From NCBI RefSeq assembly GCF_002294995.1, contig NZ_NSGF01000001.1:620001-684000 (forward strand): a DNA stretch of 64,000 bases. Direction: 5' to 3'. How positions within the stretch are numbered: position 1 is the stretch's first letter; each line of letters opens with the position of its first letter. Origin of the DNA: Mesorhizobium sp. WSM3860. GTDB lineage: Bacteria; Pseudomonadota; Alphaproteobacteria; Rhizobiales; Rhizobiaceae. Of the stretch, positions 51,871 to 60,323 are shown piece after piece. The notes beneath the pieces are model-generated. The model did not search any database and had not been told where the DNA came from. It saw nothing but the letters and a program-made list of their open reading frames with translations. Position numbers and translations under genes: made by a program.

Positions 51871-52509
51871 ATGAGAACTGAGGACCTCATAAAGGCGCTC
51901 GACGCCGATGCCCGCAACAAGGCGATGCCGCTTGGCCTCGCCTGGTGGCTGGCCGTCGGCGTGGCGGTTGCGGTCGCGGCGATGATCTTTTTCATGACCA
52001 TCGGTCCGCGCCCGGACATCATGCCGGCCATGCATACGATGCGCTTCATGTCGAAGTTCGTCTTCACCCTGGCGCTCACGGCCAGCGCATTCGCTCTGAT
52101 CCGGGCGCTGTCGATGCCCGGTGCGGCGAGCAGGCGAGCGAAACTATGGATGCTGGCCGCGCCCGCGCTCGTCGGGATCGCGGTGATCCTGGAGCTTTTC
52201 GTCGTGCCGGAGGCGGACTGGGGCAGACGGCTCGTGGGTTCCAACATGATGATCTGCATGAGCTTCATCCCGTTGATCGGCATCGGTCCCCTGGCGATCT
52301 TCCTCGGTATGCTGCGCTATGGCGCGCCGACGCGGCCGGTGCTGGCCGGCGCGGTCGCGGGCCTGCTCGCGGGCGGCCTGGCGGCGACCTTCTATGCCGC
52401 GCACTGCTTCGACGATTCGCCGCTGTTCGTCGCCACCTGGTATACGATCGCGATCGCTTTCCTCACCGCGCTCGGCGCGCTTGGCGGACGGTTTTTCGTC
52501 CGCTGGTAG
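51871..52509 (+). CDS. nrsF: NrsF-family membrane anti-sigma factor (DUF1109)
   Basis: A 212-residue protein of the DUF1109 family, with six membrane segments (about 22-42, 60-80, 93-111, 123-145, 152-175 and 188-207). Two cysteines, C129 and C179, lie at positions that fit the conserved pair needed for signal perception in Caulobacter NrsF, where they were reported near 131 and 181. It binds the sigma factor at its cytoplasmic N-terminus and releases it under metal stress. The gap to sigF is one base, so translation is coupled. Confidence 0.9.
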   Translation: MRTEDLIKALDADARNKAMPLGLAWWLAVGVAVAVAAMIFFMTIGPRPDIMPAMHTMRFMSKFVFTLALTASAFALIRALSMPGAASRRAKLWMLAAPALVGIAVILELFVVPEADWGRRLVGSNMMICMSFIPLIGIGPLAIFLGMLRYGAPTRPVLAGAVAGLLAGGLAATFYAAHCFDDSPLFVATWYTIAIAFLTALGALGGRFFVRW

Positions 52510-52649
52510 GATTACACACCGATCCTTAATCACGCCGGCAATTGCTTTGCCGGTTAGCGGTGTGATCGCCGCAGCTTACAACCATTCCTTAAAATCGATC
52601 CGCCAGGGTTGTGGCGGCGTGCAGTTGCGCATGGGGGTGGGATCGCATT

Positions 52650-54611
52650 GTGGCGTGGTTGAGTTGGAAAGGTCCGCGGGCCGGCAAGCGATCTGTGCTC
52701 GCCTTGATGGCGGCAGGGCTCGTCGCCCTGACTGCATCGGTCCTGTTGCCGGCGCTGGAGCTCGGCGCGGAGACGCTGAAGTTCTGCCTGCAGATATCCG
52801 TCGCGGTCACGGCCGTGACGCTGTTTGTCTCGGCCCTGTTCATCCGCAGGATCATCGACGACCGCCGGCAGATCGCCGAAAGCGAGCAGCGCTTTCGGCG
52901 CGCGATGGAAGATTCGGCGATCGGCGTCGCCATCGTCGGCCTCGACGGCCGCATCCTTCAGACCAATCCCGCCTTCGCGGCGATGCTCGGCTACAGCCGG
53001 GCGGAAATCGAGGCGCTGACCTTCTTCCAGATCACGCATCCCGACGATCTGCAGATCGGCCGTGAGACGATGATCGCGCTGAAAGAGGGAAAGATCGATT
53101 CCTTCCATTTCGAGAAGCGCTATCTCAAGAAAGACGGCACTCCGGTCTGGGCGCAGCTCGCGGGCTCGGTCATTCGCGAAGATGAGACCGGTAAGCCGCT
53201 CTATCTTGTGTCGCAGGTCGAGGACATCGATGCGCGCAAGCAGGCCGAAGCGCGCATCGCCGAAGCCGAGACGCGCTGGAACTTCGCGCTGACCAGCGCC
53301 GGACAAGGCGTCTGGAGCCTCGATATGCGCAAGGGCGGCACGACCTACTCCGAAACCTGGGTCAGGATGCTGGGCTATGACGATGGCGAACTGGACGGCG
53401 ATCCCGACCGCTGGCTGACGATGATCCATCCGGACGACCGCCAAATTGTCGCCGAGGCGGACCGGGCGCATCTTGCCGGCGAGACGGCCTTCTTCGAGGC
53501 CGAGTTCCGGATGCGCCACAAGGACGGCCATTGGGTCTGGATCCTCGACCGCGGCAAGGCGATCGAACGCGACGGCGAGGGCCGGCTGATCCGGGCCATC
53601 GGCAGCTTGACCGATATCACGGAGCGCAAGGAGGCCGAAGAACGGCGCAAGGTCTCGGCGGCGATGCTCGCCGATGAAAAAGAGCGGCTCAGGGTGACGC
53701 TGCAGTCGATCGGCGACGCGGTGATCTGCACCGATGCCGCCAATCGCGTCACCTTCATGAATCCGGTCGCCGAACAGCTCACCGGCATCGCCAGCGGCGA
53801 GGCGCTTGGCAAGGTGCTCGGCGATGTCTACTGGGCGGTCGATGAGGAAACCGGACAGAGGATCGGCCTGACGCGACCTGCGGCCGGCGACCGCCATCAT
53901 GGCGACCAGAACGCCCGCGCCGTGCTCATCAGGCGCGACGAGACGCGCTGCAGCATCCGCCAAATGGTGTCGCCGATCATGAACGACCGCGACGAGTTCT
54001 GCGGGCTGGTCATCGTCTTCCAGGATTTCACCGACGCGCGCGCCCTGCAGCGCCAGCTCGCTTATGCCGCGGCCCATGACGCGCTGACCGGGCTCGCCAA
54101 CCGCCCAAGTTTCATCCGCACAATGGAGGAGCTGGTCGGTCGGTGCCGGCTGAATGGCGGCGAGCATCAGTTCATGTTCGTCGATCTGGACCATTTCAAA
54201 GCGGTCAACGACACTGGCGGCCACGCGGCGGGCGATGCGCTGCTGAAGCGCGTCGCCGAGGCCATCCGCAACGTGCTCGGGCCGGAAGATATCGTCGCCC
54301 GTCTCGGCGGCGACGAGTTCGCGGTCATACTGAAATCGGGCGCGGCGGCGCGAGCGACCGTCGCGGCGCGCTCCATCATCGAAGCCATCCGCAACCTGGG
54401 CTTCAGCTGGGACGGCCGTCCGCATTCGATCGCCGCCAGCATCGGGCTTGCGCCGATCCGCGCCGGCTGCGGCGAGGTGGATGAGATCATCGCCCGTGCC
54501 GATGCCGCCTGCTATGCCGCCAAGGCAGCCGGCCGCGGTTGCGTTTCGGCAGCGCCCGATGAAGTTTCGAAGGACGAGGCGGCGCTCCTGCCGCTTGCGG
54601 CGGCATCCTGA
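52650..54611 (+). CDS. Membrane PAS-GGDEF diguanylate cyclase
   Basis: A 653-residue sensor with two membrane segments (about 17-36 and 47-65), three PAS/PAC modules (about 72-192, 202-327 and 342-462) and a C-terminal GGDEF domain (motif intact at about 553-557). There is no EAL domain, so it probably makes c-di-GMP. The I-site position before GGDEF reads GPED instead of RxxD, so product inhibition is probably weak. I chose GTG 52650, which has a GGGGTGGGA ribosome-like sequence; a GTG 39 bases upstream is the alternative. It follows sigF-nrsF but after 140 bases, so probably has its own promoter. Confidence 0.88.
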   Translation: MAWLSWKGPRAGKRSVLALMAAGLVALTASVLLPALELGAETLKFCLQISVAVTAVTLFVSALFIRRIIDDRRQIAESEQRFRRAMEDSAIGVAIVGLDGRILQTNPAFAAMLGYSRAEIEALTFFQITHPDDLQIGRETMIALKEGKIDSFHFEKRYLKKDGTPVWAQLAGSVIREDETGKPLYLVSQVEDIDARKQAEARIAEAETRWNFALTSAGQGVWSLDMRKGGTTYSETWVRMLGYDDGELDGDPDRWLTMIHPDDRQIVAEADRAHLAGETAFFEAEFRMRHKDGHWVWILDRGKAIERDGEGRLIRAIGSLTDITERKEAEERRKVSAAMLADEKERLRVTLQSIGDAVICTDAANRVTFMNPVAEQLTGIASGEALGKVLGDVYWAVDEETGQRIGLTRPAAGDRHHGDQNARAVLIRRDETRCSIRQMVSPIMNDRDEFCGLVIVFQDFTDARALQRQLAYAAAHDALTGLANRPSFIRTMEELVGRCRLNGGEHQFMFVDLDHFKAVNDTGGHAAGDALLKRVAEAIRNVLGPEDIVARLGGDEFAVILKSGAAARATVAARSIIEAIRNLGFSWDGRPHSIAASIGLAPIRAGCGEVDEIIARADAACYAAKAAGRGCVSAAPDEVSKDEAALLPLAAAS

Positions 54612-54642
54612 ACGCCGCGTGGAGAGCGTTCAGCCGCGGGGC

Positions 54643-55521
54643 TCAGCGCGTCGGCACCGGATGGTCGCCGCGATAGTCGTAGAAGCCGCGGCCGGTCTTG
54701 CGGCCGAGCCAGCCGGCCTCGACATATTTCACCAGCAGCGGGCAGGGGCGATACTTCGAGTCCGACAGGCCCTCATGCAGCACCTGCATGATCGACAGGC
54801 AGGTGTCGAGACCGATGAAGTCGGCCAGCTGCAGCGGCCCCATCGGATGGTTGGCGCCGAGCCGCATGGCGGTGTCGATGGCGTCCACCGTGCCGACGCC
54901 TTCATAGAGCGTGTAGATCGCCTCGTTGATCATGGGCAACAGGATGCGGTTGACGATGAAGGCCGGGAAATCCTCCGAAACGGTGATCGTCTTGTCGAGC
55001 CGGTTCACGAAGGCCTTGGCGGCCTCGAACGTCTGGTCCTCGGTGGCGATGCCGCGCACCAACTCGACCAGCTTCATCACCGGCACCGGGTTCATGAAAT
55101 GTATGCCGATGAAGCGCTCAGGCCGGTCGGTCTGCGCGGCGAGCCGGGTGATCGAGATCGAGGAGGTGTTGGTTGCGAGAATCGCCTCCGGATTGAGCTG
55201 CGGGCAGAGCTGGGCGTAGATCTTGCGCTTGACCGTCTCATCCTCGGTCGCCGCCTCGATGACGAGGTCGGCAGCGGCGAGATCGGCCATGGCGGACGCC
55301 GATGAGATGCGCGCCATCGCCTCGTTGCGCGCCTTTTCCTCGAGCTTTCCCGAACCGACCTGGCGGGCCATGTTGCCGCTGATGGTGGCGATGCCCTTCT
55401 CGACCCGGTCGGACGAGATGTCGTGGATCAGGACCTTGTAGCCGGCCAGCGCCGAGACGTGGGCGATACCGCCCCCCATTTGACCTGCGCCGACGATGCC
55501 GATCGTCTCGATCTTGCTCAT
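54643..55521 (-). CDS. 3-Hydroxybutyryl-CoA dehydrogenase
   Basis: A 292-residue NAD(P)-dependent enzyme. The Rossmann motif GIVGAGQMGGGIAHV (about 8-22), NTSSISITRLA (about 116-126), GIHFMNPVPVMKLVELV (about 137-153) and the C-terminal HPMGPLQLADFIGLD (about 222-236) are typical of this family, which acts in butyrate and polyhydroxybutyrate metabolism or beta-oxidation. It is downstream of etfBA on the same strand; the 273-base gap is filled with repeat palindromes but the order etfB-etfA-hbd is common in rhizobia. It is convergent with the GGDEF gene. Confidence 0.95.
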   Translation of the reverse strand: MSKIETIGIVGAGQMGGGIAHVSALAGYKVLIHDISSDRVEKGIATISGNMARQVGSGKLEEKARNEAMARISSASAMADLAAADLVIEAATEDETVKRKIYAQLCPQLNPEAILATNTSSISITRLAAQTDRPERFIGIHFMNPVPVMKLVELVRGIATEDQTFEAAKAFVNRLDKTITVSEDFPAFIVNRILLPMINEAIYTLYEGVGTVDAIDTAMRLGANHPMGPLQLADFIGLDTCLSIMQVLHEGLSDSKYRPCPLLVKYVEAGWLGRKTGRGFYDYRGDHPVPTR

Positions 55522-55537
55522 TACCCCAATCCCGTCT

Positions 55538-55574
55538 GGAGCATTTCCGCTACTGAGAGGTGCGGAAGAGCTCC
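55538..55574. repeat. Palindrome GGAGCATTTCCGC/GCGGAAGAGCTCC
   Basis: An inverted repeat 17 bases before the hbd start codon in minus orientation, with six-pair inner arms TTCCGC/GCGGAA and outer GGAGC/GCTCC. It belongs to the same cluster of intergenic elements as the two following entries. Confidence 0.6.
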
Positions 55575-55590
55575 CTTCTCTTTGTTTCCC

Positions 55591-55633
55591 GCAATTCCGG
55601 ACGCAAAGTGGCTCTGCACTTTCCTGGAATTGC
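55591..55633. repeat. GCAATTCCGG/CCTGGAATTGC palindrome, copy A
   Basis: Arms GCAATTCCGGA and TCCTGGAATTGC (one mismatch) enclose CGCAAAGTGGCTCTGCACTT. A second copy follows after 15 bases and a third is at 1087-1130. Confidence 0.8.
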
Positions 55634-55648
55634 CTTTTTTGTTTTATC

Positions 55649-55692
55649 GCAATTCCGGAGGGAAAACCGCTACCGGCTTTTCCTGGAATTGC
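55649..55692. repeat. GCAATTCCGG/CCTGGAATTGC palindrome, copy B
   Basis: Arms GCAATTCCGGAGG and CCTGGAATTGC, enclosing GAAAACCGCTACCGGCTTTTC. The core GAAAACCGCTNC..CTTTTC is shared with the AGAGCATGAT elements elsewhere in the window. Confidence 0.8.
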
Positions 55693-55794
55693 GCAAGCCT
55701 TTAGCGGCCCGCTTTTTGTGCAGTGCAAACTAAAAGGGCGGGGCGACTTCGTCTACCCCACCCTTCGGATTTTAATATGCCAGAGCAGAAAGCG

Positions 55795-56724
55795 TCAAAG
55801 CGCCTTTTGCAGCTCCGGCAGGATGACGAAGAGATCGCCGACGAGACCGTAGTCGGCAACCTGGAAGATCGGCGCTTCCTCGTCCTTGTTTATGGCGACG
55901 ATGACCTTGGAATCCTTCATGCCGGCGAGGTGCTGGATGGCGCCGGAGATGCCGACGGCAATGTAGAGATCGGGAGCGACCACCTTGCCGGTCTGGCCGA
56001 CCTGCCAGTCGTTCGGGGCATAGCCCGCATCGACCGCCGCGCGGGACGCGCCAACGGCGGCGCCGAGCTTGTCGGCAACCGGCAGGATCACTTCCTGGAA
56101 CTTCTCCGAGGAGCCGAGTGCACGGCCGCCCGAGATGATGATCTTGGCCGAGGTCAGCTCCGGACGATCGTTCTCGGAAAGCTTGTTCTCGACGAAGGAG
56201 GAGAGGCCGGGGTTGGCGGCGGCGTTGACCGTCTCGACCGGGGCCGAACCGCCCTCGGGCGCTCCTTGGAAGGAGGCGGTGCGCACCGTGATCACCTTCT
56301 TGGCGTCGGTCGATTGCACGGTCTGGATGGCGTTGCCGGCATAGATCGGCCGCTTGAAAGTGTCGGGCGAGACCACCTCGATGATCTCGGACACCTGCGC
56401 GACGTCGAGCAGGGCCGCCACGCGCGGCGCGACGTTCTTGCCGGCCGAGGTGGCGGGGGCGACGATCGCGTCATAGGAGCCGGCGAGCGAGACGACGAGG
56501 GCGGCCAGCGGCTCCGCCAGGCGCTCGGAGAGCTCGTCGGCCTCGGCCAGCAGCACTTTGCGAACACCTTTCAGCTTGGCGGCCGCGTCGCTTGCTGCCT
56601 TGGCGCCCTTGCCGGCAACCAGCACGTCGACATCCGAGTCGATCTGCAGGGCCGCCGACAGCGCCTTGGCGGTCTGGTCGGAAAGGGTTGCGTTGTCGTG
56701 TTCGGCGATGAGGAGAATTGCCAT
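55795..56724 (-). CDS. etfA: Electron transfer flavoprotein, alpha subunit
   Basis: A 309-residue subunit that binds FAD. The C-terminal domain has [70 protein letters not shown], the strongly conserved FAD site (about 197-266). The N-terminal part ([20 protein letters not shown]) is typical of EtfA. It accepts electrons from acyl-CoA dehydrogenases and passes them to ETF:quinone oxidoreductase. It is preceded by etfB with a 24-base gap, and transcribed with it. The segment of hbd downstream is separated by repeats. Confidence 0.95.
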   Translation of the reverse strand: MAILLIAEHDNATLSDQTAKALSAALQIDSDVDVLVAGKGAKAASDAAAKLKGVRKVLLAEADELSERLAEPLAALVVSLAGSYDAIVAPATSAGKNVAPRVAALLDVAQVSEIIEVVSPDTFKRPIYAGNAIQTVQSTDAKKVITVRTASFQGAPEGGSAPVETVNAAANPGLSSFVENKLSENDRPELTSAKIIISGGRALGSSEKFQEVILPVADKLGAAVGASRAAVDAGYAPNDWQVGQTGKVVAPDLYIAVGISGAIQHLAGMKDSKVIVAINKDEEAPIFQVADYGLVGDLFVILPELQKAL

Positions 56725-56748
56725 TTTCCTGTTCCTTTCCTGACCGCT

Positions 56749-57498
56749 TTAGAGCACGCCGGCTTCGTTCTTGAGCTTCTCGACCAGCTCGGCGACGCTC
56801 TTGACCTTGACGCCCGCCTTGCGGCCGCCGGGCTCTTCGGTCTTGATGACCTTCAGGCGCGGCTTGACGTCGGCGCCGTAGTCGGCCGGGCTCTTCTCGT
56901 CGAGCGGCTTCTTCTTGGCCTTCATGATGTTGGGCAGCGAGGCATAGCGCGGCTGGTTCAAGCGAAGGTCGGCGGTTACGATCGCCGGCATTTTCAGCTC
57001 AACGGTCTGCAGGCCGCCGTCGACCTCACGCGTTACCTTGGCATGATCGCCGGCGAGCTCGATCCTGGAGGCGAAGGTGCCTTGAGCCCAGCCCAGCAGC
57101 GCCGCCAGCATCTGGCCGGTCTGGTTGCTGTCGTCGTCGATCGCCTGCTTGCCGAGGATGACGAGGCCGGGCTTCTCGGCCTCGACCACGCCCTTCAGCA
57201 CCTTGGCCACACCCAGCGGCTCGGTCTGCTCGTCGGTCTTGACCAGGATGGCCCGGTCGGCGCCCATGGCGAGCGCGGTGCGCAGCGTCTCCTGCGCCTG
57301 CTGCGGGCCGATCGAGACGACGATGATCTCCTCGGCCTTGCCGGCTTCCTTGATTCGGATCGCTTCCTCGACCGCGATCTCGTCGAACGGGTTCATCGCC
57401 ATCTTGACGTTGGCGAGCTCCACGCCCAGCCCGTCGGCCTTGACCCGGACCTTGACGTTCGCGTCCACAACCCGCTTTACGGGCACAAGGATCTTCAT
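56749..57498 (-). CDS. etfB: Electron transfer flavoprotein, beta subunit
   Basis: A 249-residue subunit with the beta-signature: [23 protein letters not shown] at the start, [19 protein letters not shown] (about 35-53), [25 protein letters not shown] (about 83-107) and the AMP/FAD-site [22 protein letters not shown] (about 118-139). It heads the etfBA unit used in fatty-acid, amino-acid and butyrate oxidation. Together with the hbd gene downstream it makes a beta-oxidation electron-transfer module. Confidence 0.95.
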   Translation of the reverse strand: MKILVPVKRVVDANVKVRVKADGLGVELANVKMAMNPFDEIAVEEAIRIKEAGKAEEIIVVSIGPQQAQETLRTALAMGADRAILVKTDEQTEPLGVAKVLKGVVEAEKPGLVILGKQAIDDDSNQTGQMLAALLGWAQGTFASRIELAGDHAKVTREVDGGLQTVELKMPAIVTADLRLNQPRYASLPNIMKAKKKPLDEKSPADYGADVKPRLKVIKTEEPGGRKAGVKVKSVAELVEKLKNEAGVL

Positions 57499-57634
57499 TT
57501 TCCTGTCACCTCTCCTGAGATAGTCGGGCGCGCTATAGCAGTGTGCGCCTTGTCAGAGTTGTCGAAAGCCGACATTCCGGGCGGAATTCTGGTCTTCAAC
57601 GGCCAAGAGGCAACTCCACCCCGATGTTTCGCCT

Positions 57635-57682
57635 AAGCATGATCTTTTCCGAAACGGTTCCCACTTTTCGGGATCATGCTCT
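57635..57682. repeat. AGCATGATC mosaic palindrome upstream of etfB
   Basis: Arms AAGCATGATC and GATCATGCTCT enclose TTTTCCGAAACGGTTCCCACTTTTCGG. It is a near relative, in reverse, of the element at 18245-18295. It lies between the etfB start and the rhomboid gene stop. Confidence 0.8.
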
Positions 57683-57746
57683 GTGGTGGCGTTTCCGTAG
57701 TGGCGGCAATCCGGCGCGTCAATATGCACGACGCACTCAAATCGGT

Positions 57747-58556
57747 TCAGTCCCGCGGCGACGCGGCGCCGCGGCCCCATCGAGGCGCCGTCTGTGCCGG
57801 CGCCTCGGGCGTTGGCCCGGGCTCGATCGGGAGAGGGACTTCCTGGACTTTCGGCGTCGGGTCCGGCTCGCCGTCTGCGCCGGCAAGCAGCGGCACGCCG
57901 CGGTTGCGCAACACCAGGACGAGAACGGCGCCGGCAATGATGCCGCCGATGTGGCAGGCCCAGGAAATCTGATCCTCTCCTCCGGCGGCAAACATCACGA
58001 CCTGGAACAGGATCCAAAGGACGAGCGGGATGAAGGCGGGGATGCGCAGAGGAATGCGCGCAAAGACCAATACCCACACCTTAACCCTCGGATAGAGGAT
58101 CAGATAGGCCGCAACCACGCCGGCGATGGCGCCGGAGGCGCCGATCAGGGGCACCTGGGAATCCCAACCGACCAACCCTTGAAAGAAGGCACCCGCCGCC
58201 GCGCAGGCGAGGTAGAAGATCAGGTAGCGTACATGGCCGAGCGCGTCCTCGACATTGTCGCCGAACACCCACAGGAACAGCATGTTGCCGCCGAGATGGA
58301 AGATGTCGGCATGCAGGAAGGAATAGGTGAGATAGCTGAGGCTTTCGGGAATGACGACGAATTCGGGCGACAGCTCCACCTTGTCATGGACGACAGAGGG
58401 GATGAAGCCAAGGCCAAGCACGGCGGCGTTGGTGAAGCTCTCGCCGCCAAGCGTGGTCGCGAGATAGACCAAGGCATTCGCGGCGATCAGACCGATCGTC
58501 ACATATTGCAGGCGGATGTGGCGGAGCCTGTTGGTGTCATAGAGCGGGATGAACAT
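57747..58556 (-). CDS. Rhomboid-family intramembrane serine protease
   Basis: A 269-residue membrane protein with about six membrane segments. The catalytic serine lies in IGASGAIAG (about 144-152), the catalytic histidine in ACHIGGIIAG (about 202-211), and the loop-1 HADIFHLGGNMLFLWVFGDNVED motif (about 81-103) is characteristic. The last 35 residues are proline/alanine-rich and probably cytoplasmic. Substrates are unknown. ATG 58556 gives the normal short N-terminus; the open frame upstream has no rhomboid similarity. It is upstream of nothing on its strand, lying before the etfBA unit. Confidence 0.92.
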   Translation of the reverse strand: MFIPLYDTNRLRHIRLQYVTIGLIAANALVYLATTLGGESFTNAAVLGLGFIPSVVHDKVELSPEFVVIPESLSYLTYSFLHADIFHLGGNMLFLWVFGDNVEDALGHVRYLIFYLACAAAGAFFQGLVGWDSQVPLIGASGAIAGVVAAYLILYPRVKVWVLVFARIPLRIPAFIPLVLWILFQVVMFAAGGEDQISWACHIGGIIAGAVLVLVLRNRGVPLLAGADGEPDPTPKVQEVPLPIEPGPTPEAPAQTAPRWGRGAASPRD

Positions 58557-58581
58557 CGGACCCTCCCGCCATACCCGATTG

Positions 58582-59163
58582 TCAGCGGTTCTTGCCGGGA
58601 ACCCATAGCACGTCGGCATTTCCGTTGTCATTGACCGCTCGTGCGGCGACGAACAGGAGGTCGGAGACGCGATTGATGTATTTCAGCGCCTCGGGGTTGA
58701 CGTGCTCAGCCGGATCCTGCGCCAGCGCCACCATGAGGCGTTCGGCGCGCCGCGCCACGGTGCGCGCAAGATGCAAGGCTGCCGCGGCAGGCGTGCCGCC
58801 GTTCAGCACGAAGGATTTCAGCGGCTGCAGGTCCTTGTTGAGAGCATCGATGTCCTTTTCGACGCGCCCGGTCTGCGCGGCGACGATACGCAGCGGCTCG
58901 TAGTCGAGCGGCTTGCCCTCGTCCGGCACCGCCAGGTCGGCGCCAAGGTCGAAAAGGTCGTTCTGGATGCGGGCGAGCATGGCGTCGATCGTCGGATGAA
59001 CGGTTCCGGTATGGACGCGCGCCATGCCGACGCAGGCATTGGCCTCGTCCACCGTGCCGTAGGCTTCGACGCGCAGATCGGACTTCAGCCGCCGCTCGCC
59101 GCTGCCCAGACCGGTGGTGCCGTCGTCGCCGGTGCGGGTATAGATCTTGTTGAGCTTGACCAC
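58582..59163 (-). CDS. Cob(I)alamin adenosyltransferase, PduO type
   Basis: A 193-residue ATP:corrinoid adenosyltransferase that attaches the 5'-deoxyadenosyl group to cob(I)alamin. The motif TRTGDDGTTGLGSGERR (about 8-24) binds ATP and RTVARRAERLMVAL (about 129-142) lies at the subunit interface. The first codon is GTG (59163) with an excellent GGGAGGAGAAC ribosome site. It is preceded on the same strand by a small HIG1-type protein gene, 18 bases away, and followed 25 bases later by the rhomboid gene. Confidence 0.95.
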   Translation of the reverse strand: MVKLNKIYTRTGDDGTTGLGSGERRLKSDLRVEAYGTVDEANACVGMARVHTGTVHPTIDAMLARIQNDLFDLGADLAVPDEGKPLDYEPLRIVAAQTGRVEKDIDALNKDLQPLKSFVLNGGTPAAAALHLARTVARRAERLMVALAQDPAEHVNPEALKYINRVSDLLFVAARAVNDNGNADVLWVPGKNR

Positions 59164-59181
59164 GTTCTCCTCCCCGGCCCG

Positions 59182-59373
59182 TTACTTGCGGGTGAAGTAG
59201 ACGGTCAGCATGATCAGCATCAGAGCTATGAACTGCAGCAGCACGCGGGCCTGCATCAGCTTGTTGGAGGTGAAGCCGGAGCCGCCGCGCATCATGTTGA
59301 CGAGGCCGCGGATCAGCACGACCACGACGGCGGCCATGACGACGATGGCGAGGATGTTGAAGACGGTTGCCAT
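59182..59373 (-). CDS. Small two-helix membrane protein (HIG1-type)
   Basis: A 63-residue protein with two membrane segments, about 2-24 and 42-60, joined by a basic loop (RGGSGFTSNKLMQARVL). The spacing and the RMQARVL-like loop recall the HIG1/twin-transmembrane domain (PF04588), whose members tune respiratory complexes in mitochondria; the bacterial role is unsettled. It ends 18 bases before the cobalamin adenosyltransferase start, so co-transcription is likely. It was kept as a real gene because of length, start and neighbour spacing. Confidence 0.78.
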   Translation of the reverse strand: MATVFNILAIVVMAAVVVVLIRGLVNMMRGGSGFTSNKLMQARVLLQFIALMLIMLTVYFTRK

Positions 59374-59398
59374 GGGGCTGGCTCCAGTTGGGTTTCGG

Positions 59399-60265
59399 TC
59401 AGGCCCGCCTGGCGAGCACGCGGTAGAGCATCGAGGCCGGCAGGATGCGCTTCAGCGCCACGCCGATTCTGGCCGGCACCGTTACCACATAATGCGGGTG
59501 CGGGCGCTGTGACAGAAGCGCGTGGCGCAAGGCGGCATGGACCACCTCCGGTCCGGGCTTCAGACGCGAGACGCTGCCGCCGGCCTTCAGTCGCGCGAGC
59601 TGCGCCTGGTAGTCGGCGCGGTGAACGGAGTTCTCGACGTCGATGTTCTTCAAGAACCATGCCAGGCCGTTGCTGGCGATCTTCGAGGTCACCGGCCCCG
59701 GCTCGATCAACGAGACATGAATGCCGCTGCCTTCGAGCTCCTGGCGCAGGCAAAGCATCAGGCCTTCGACGGCATGTTTCGACGCCGAATAGGCGCCGCG
59801 AAATCGGACCGGGGCGAGGCCCAGGATCGAGGAGCAGTGGACGAGGCGACCGTGGCCCTGCCGTCGCATGACCGGCACGACGCGGCGGGTCAGGTCGTGC
59901 CAGCCGAAGAAATTGGCTTCGAACTGCTCTCGCAGCGCCTCGACAGGAAGGTCCTCGACGGCACCGGGCTGCGCATAGGCGCCATTGTTGAACAGCGCAT
60001 CGAGCGTGCCGCCCGTGCGCTCCAGCACAGCGTCGACCAGGGCGGCGATGGACGCTGGCTCGCGGTAGTCGAGATAGAAGGCTTCGATGCCCTCCGCCTC
60101 GAGCGCGGCGATGTCGGCCGGTGTGCGGGCCGTGGCGAACACGCGCCAGCCTTCCGCCTTCAATGCGCGCGCGCAATAGGCGCCTATGCCGGAGGAGGTG
60201 CCGGTGACGATGATGCTGCGCAACTGTTCAGCGGTGGGCAACGTTGTGGGACCTGGGGTTGCCAT
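59399..60265 (-). CDS. Short-chain dehydrogenase/reductase
   Basis: A 288-residue classical SDR. TGTSSGIGAYCARAL (about 21-35) is the cofactor motif, NNGAYAQPG (about 93-101) the NAG region, and the YSASK triad (about 157-161) with HCSSILG the active site. The C-terminal part is extended with HYVVTVPARIGVALKRILPASMLYRVLARR. The substrate is unknown. ATG 60265 is preferred because the upstream open frame is a composition artefact. It is divergent from the YihY/BrkB gene (gap of 58 bases). Confidence 0.92.
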   Translation of the reverse strand: MATPGPTTLPTAEQLRSIIVTGTSSGIGAYCARALKAEGWRVFATARTPADIAALEAEGIEAFYLDYREPASIAALVDAVLERTGGTLDALFNNGAYAQPGAVEDLPVEALREQFEANFFGWHDLTRRVVPVMRRQGHGRLVHCSSILGLAPVRFRGAYSASKHAVEGLMLCLRQELEGSGIHVSLIEPGPVTSKIASNGLAWFLKNIDVENSVHRADYQAQLARLKAGGSVSRLKPGPEVVHAALRHALLSQRPHPHYVVTVPARIGVALKRILPASMLYRVLARRA

Positions 60266-60323
60266 TTGCCGCAATCCCTTCCCATATTCGCGGCGTCGAC
60301 ACAATCGAGCGGAGCGCGGGTCC

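Noticed and set aside
52611..52649. Earlier GTG start for the PAS-GGDEF gene
   Set aside because: It would add 13 residues rich in Cys and Trp and has no convincing ribosome site; GTG 52650 follows a purine-rich sequence.
55723..57636. 637-residue plus-strand frame opposite etfA and etfB
   Set aside because: It is the antisense shadow of two well-conserved genes and is rich in Gly, Asp and Leu repeats without domain similarity.
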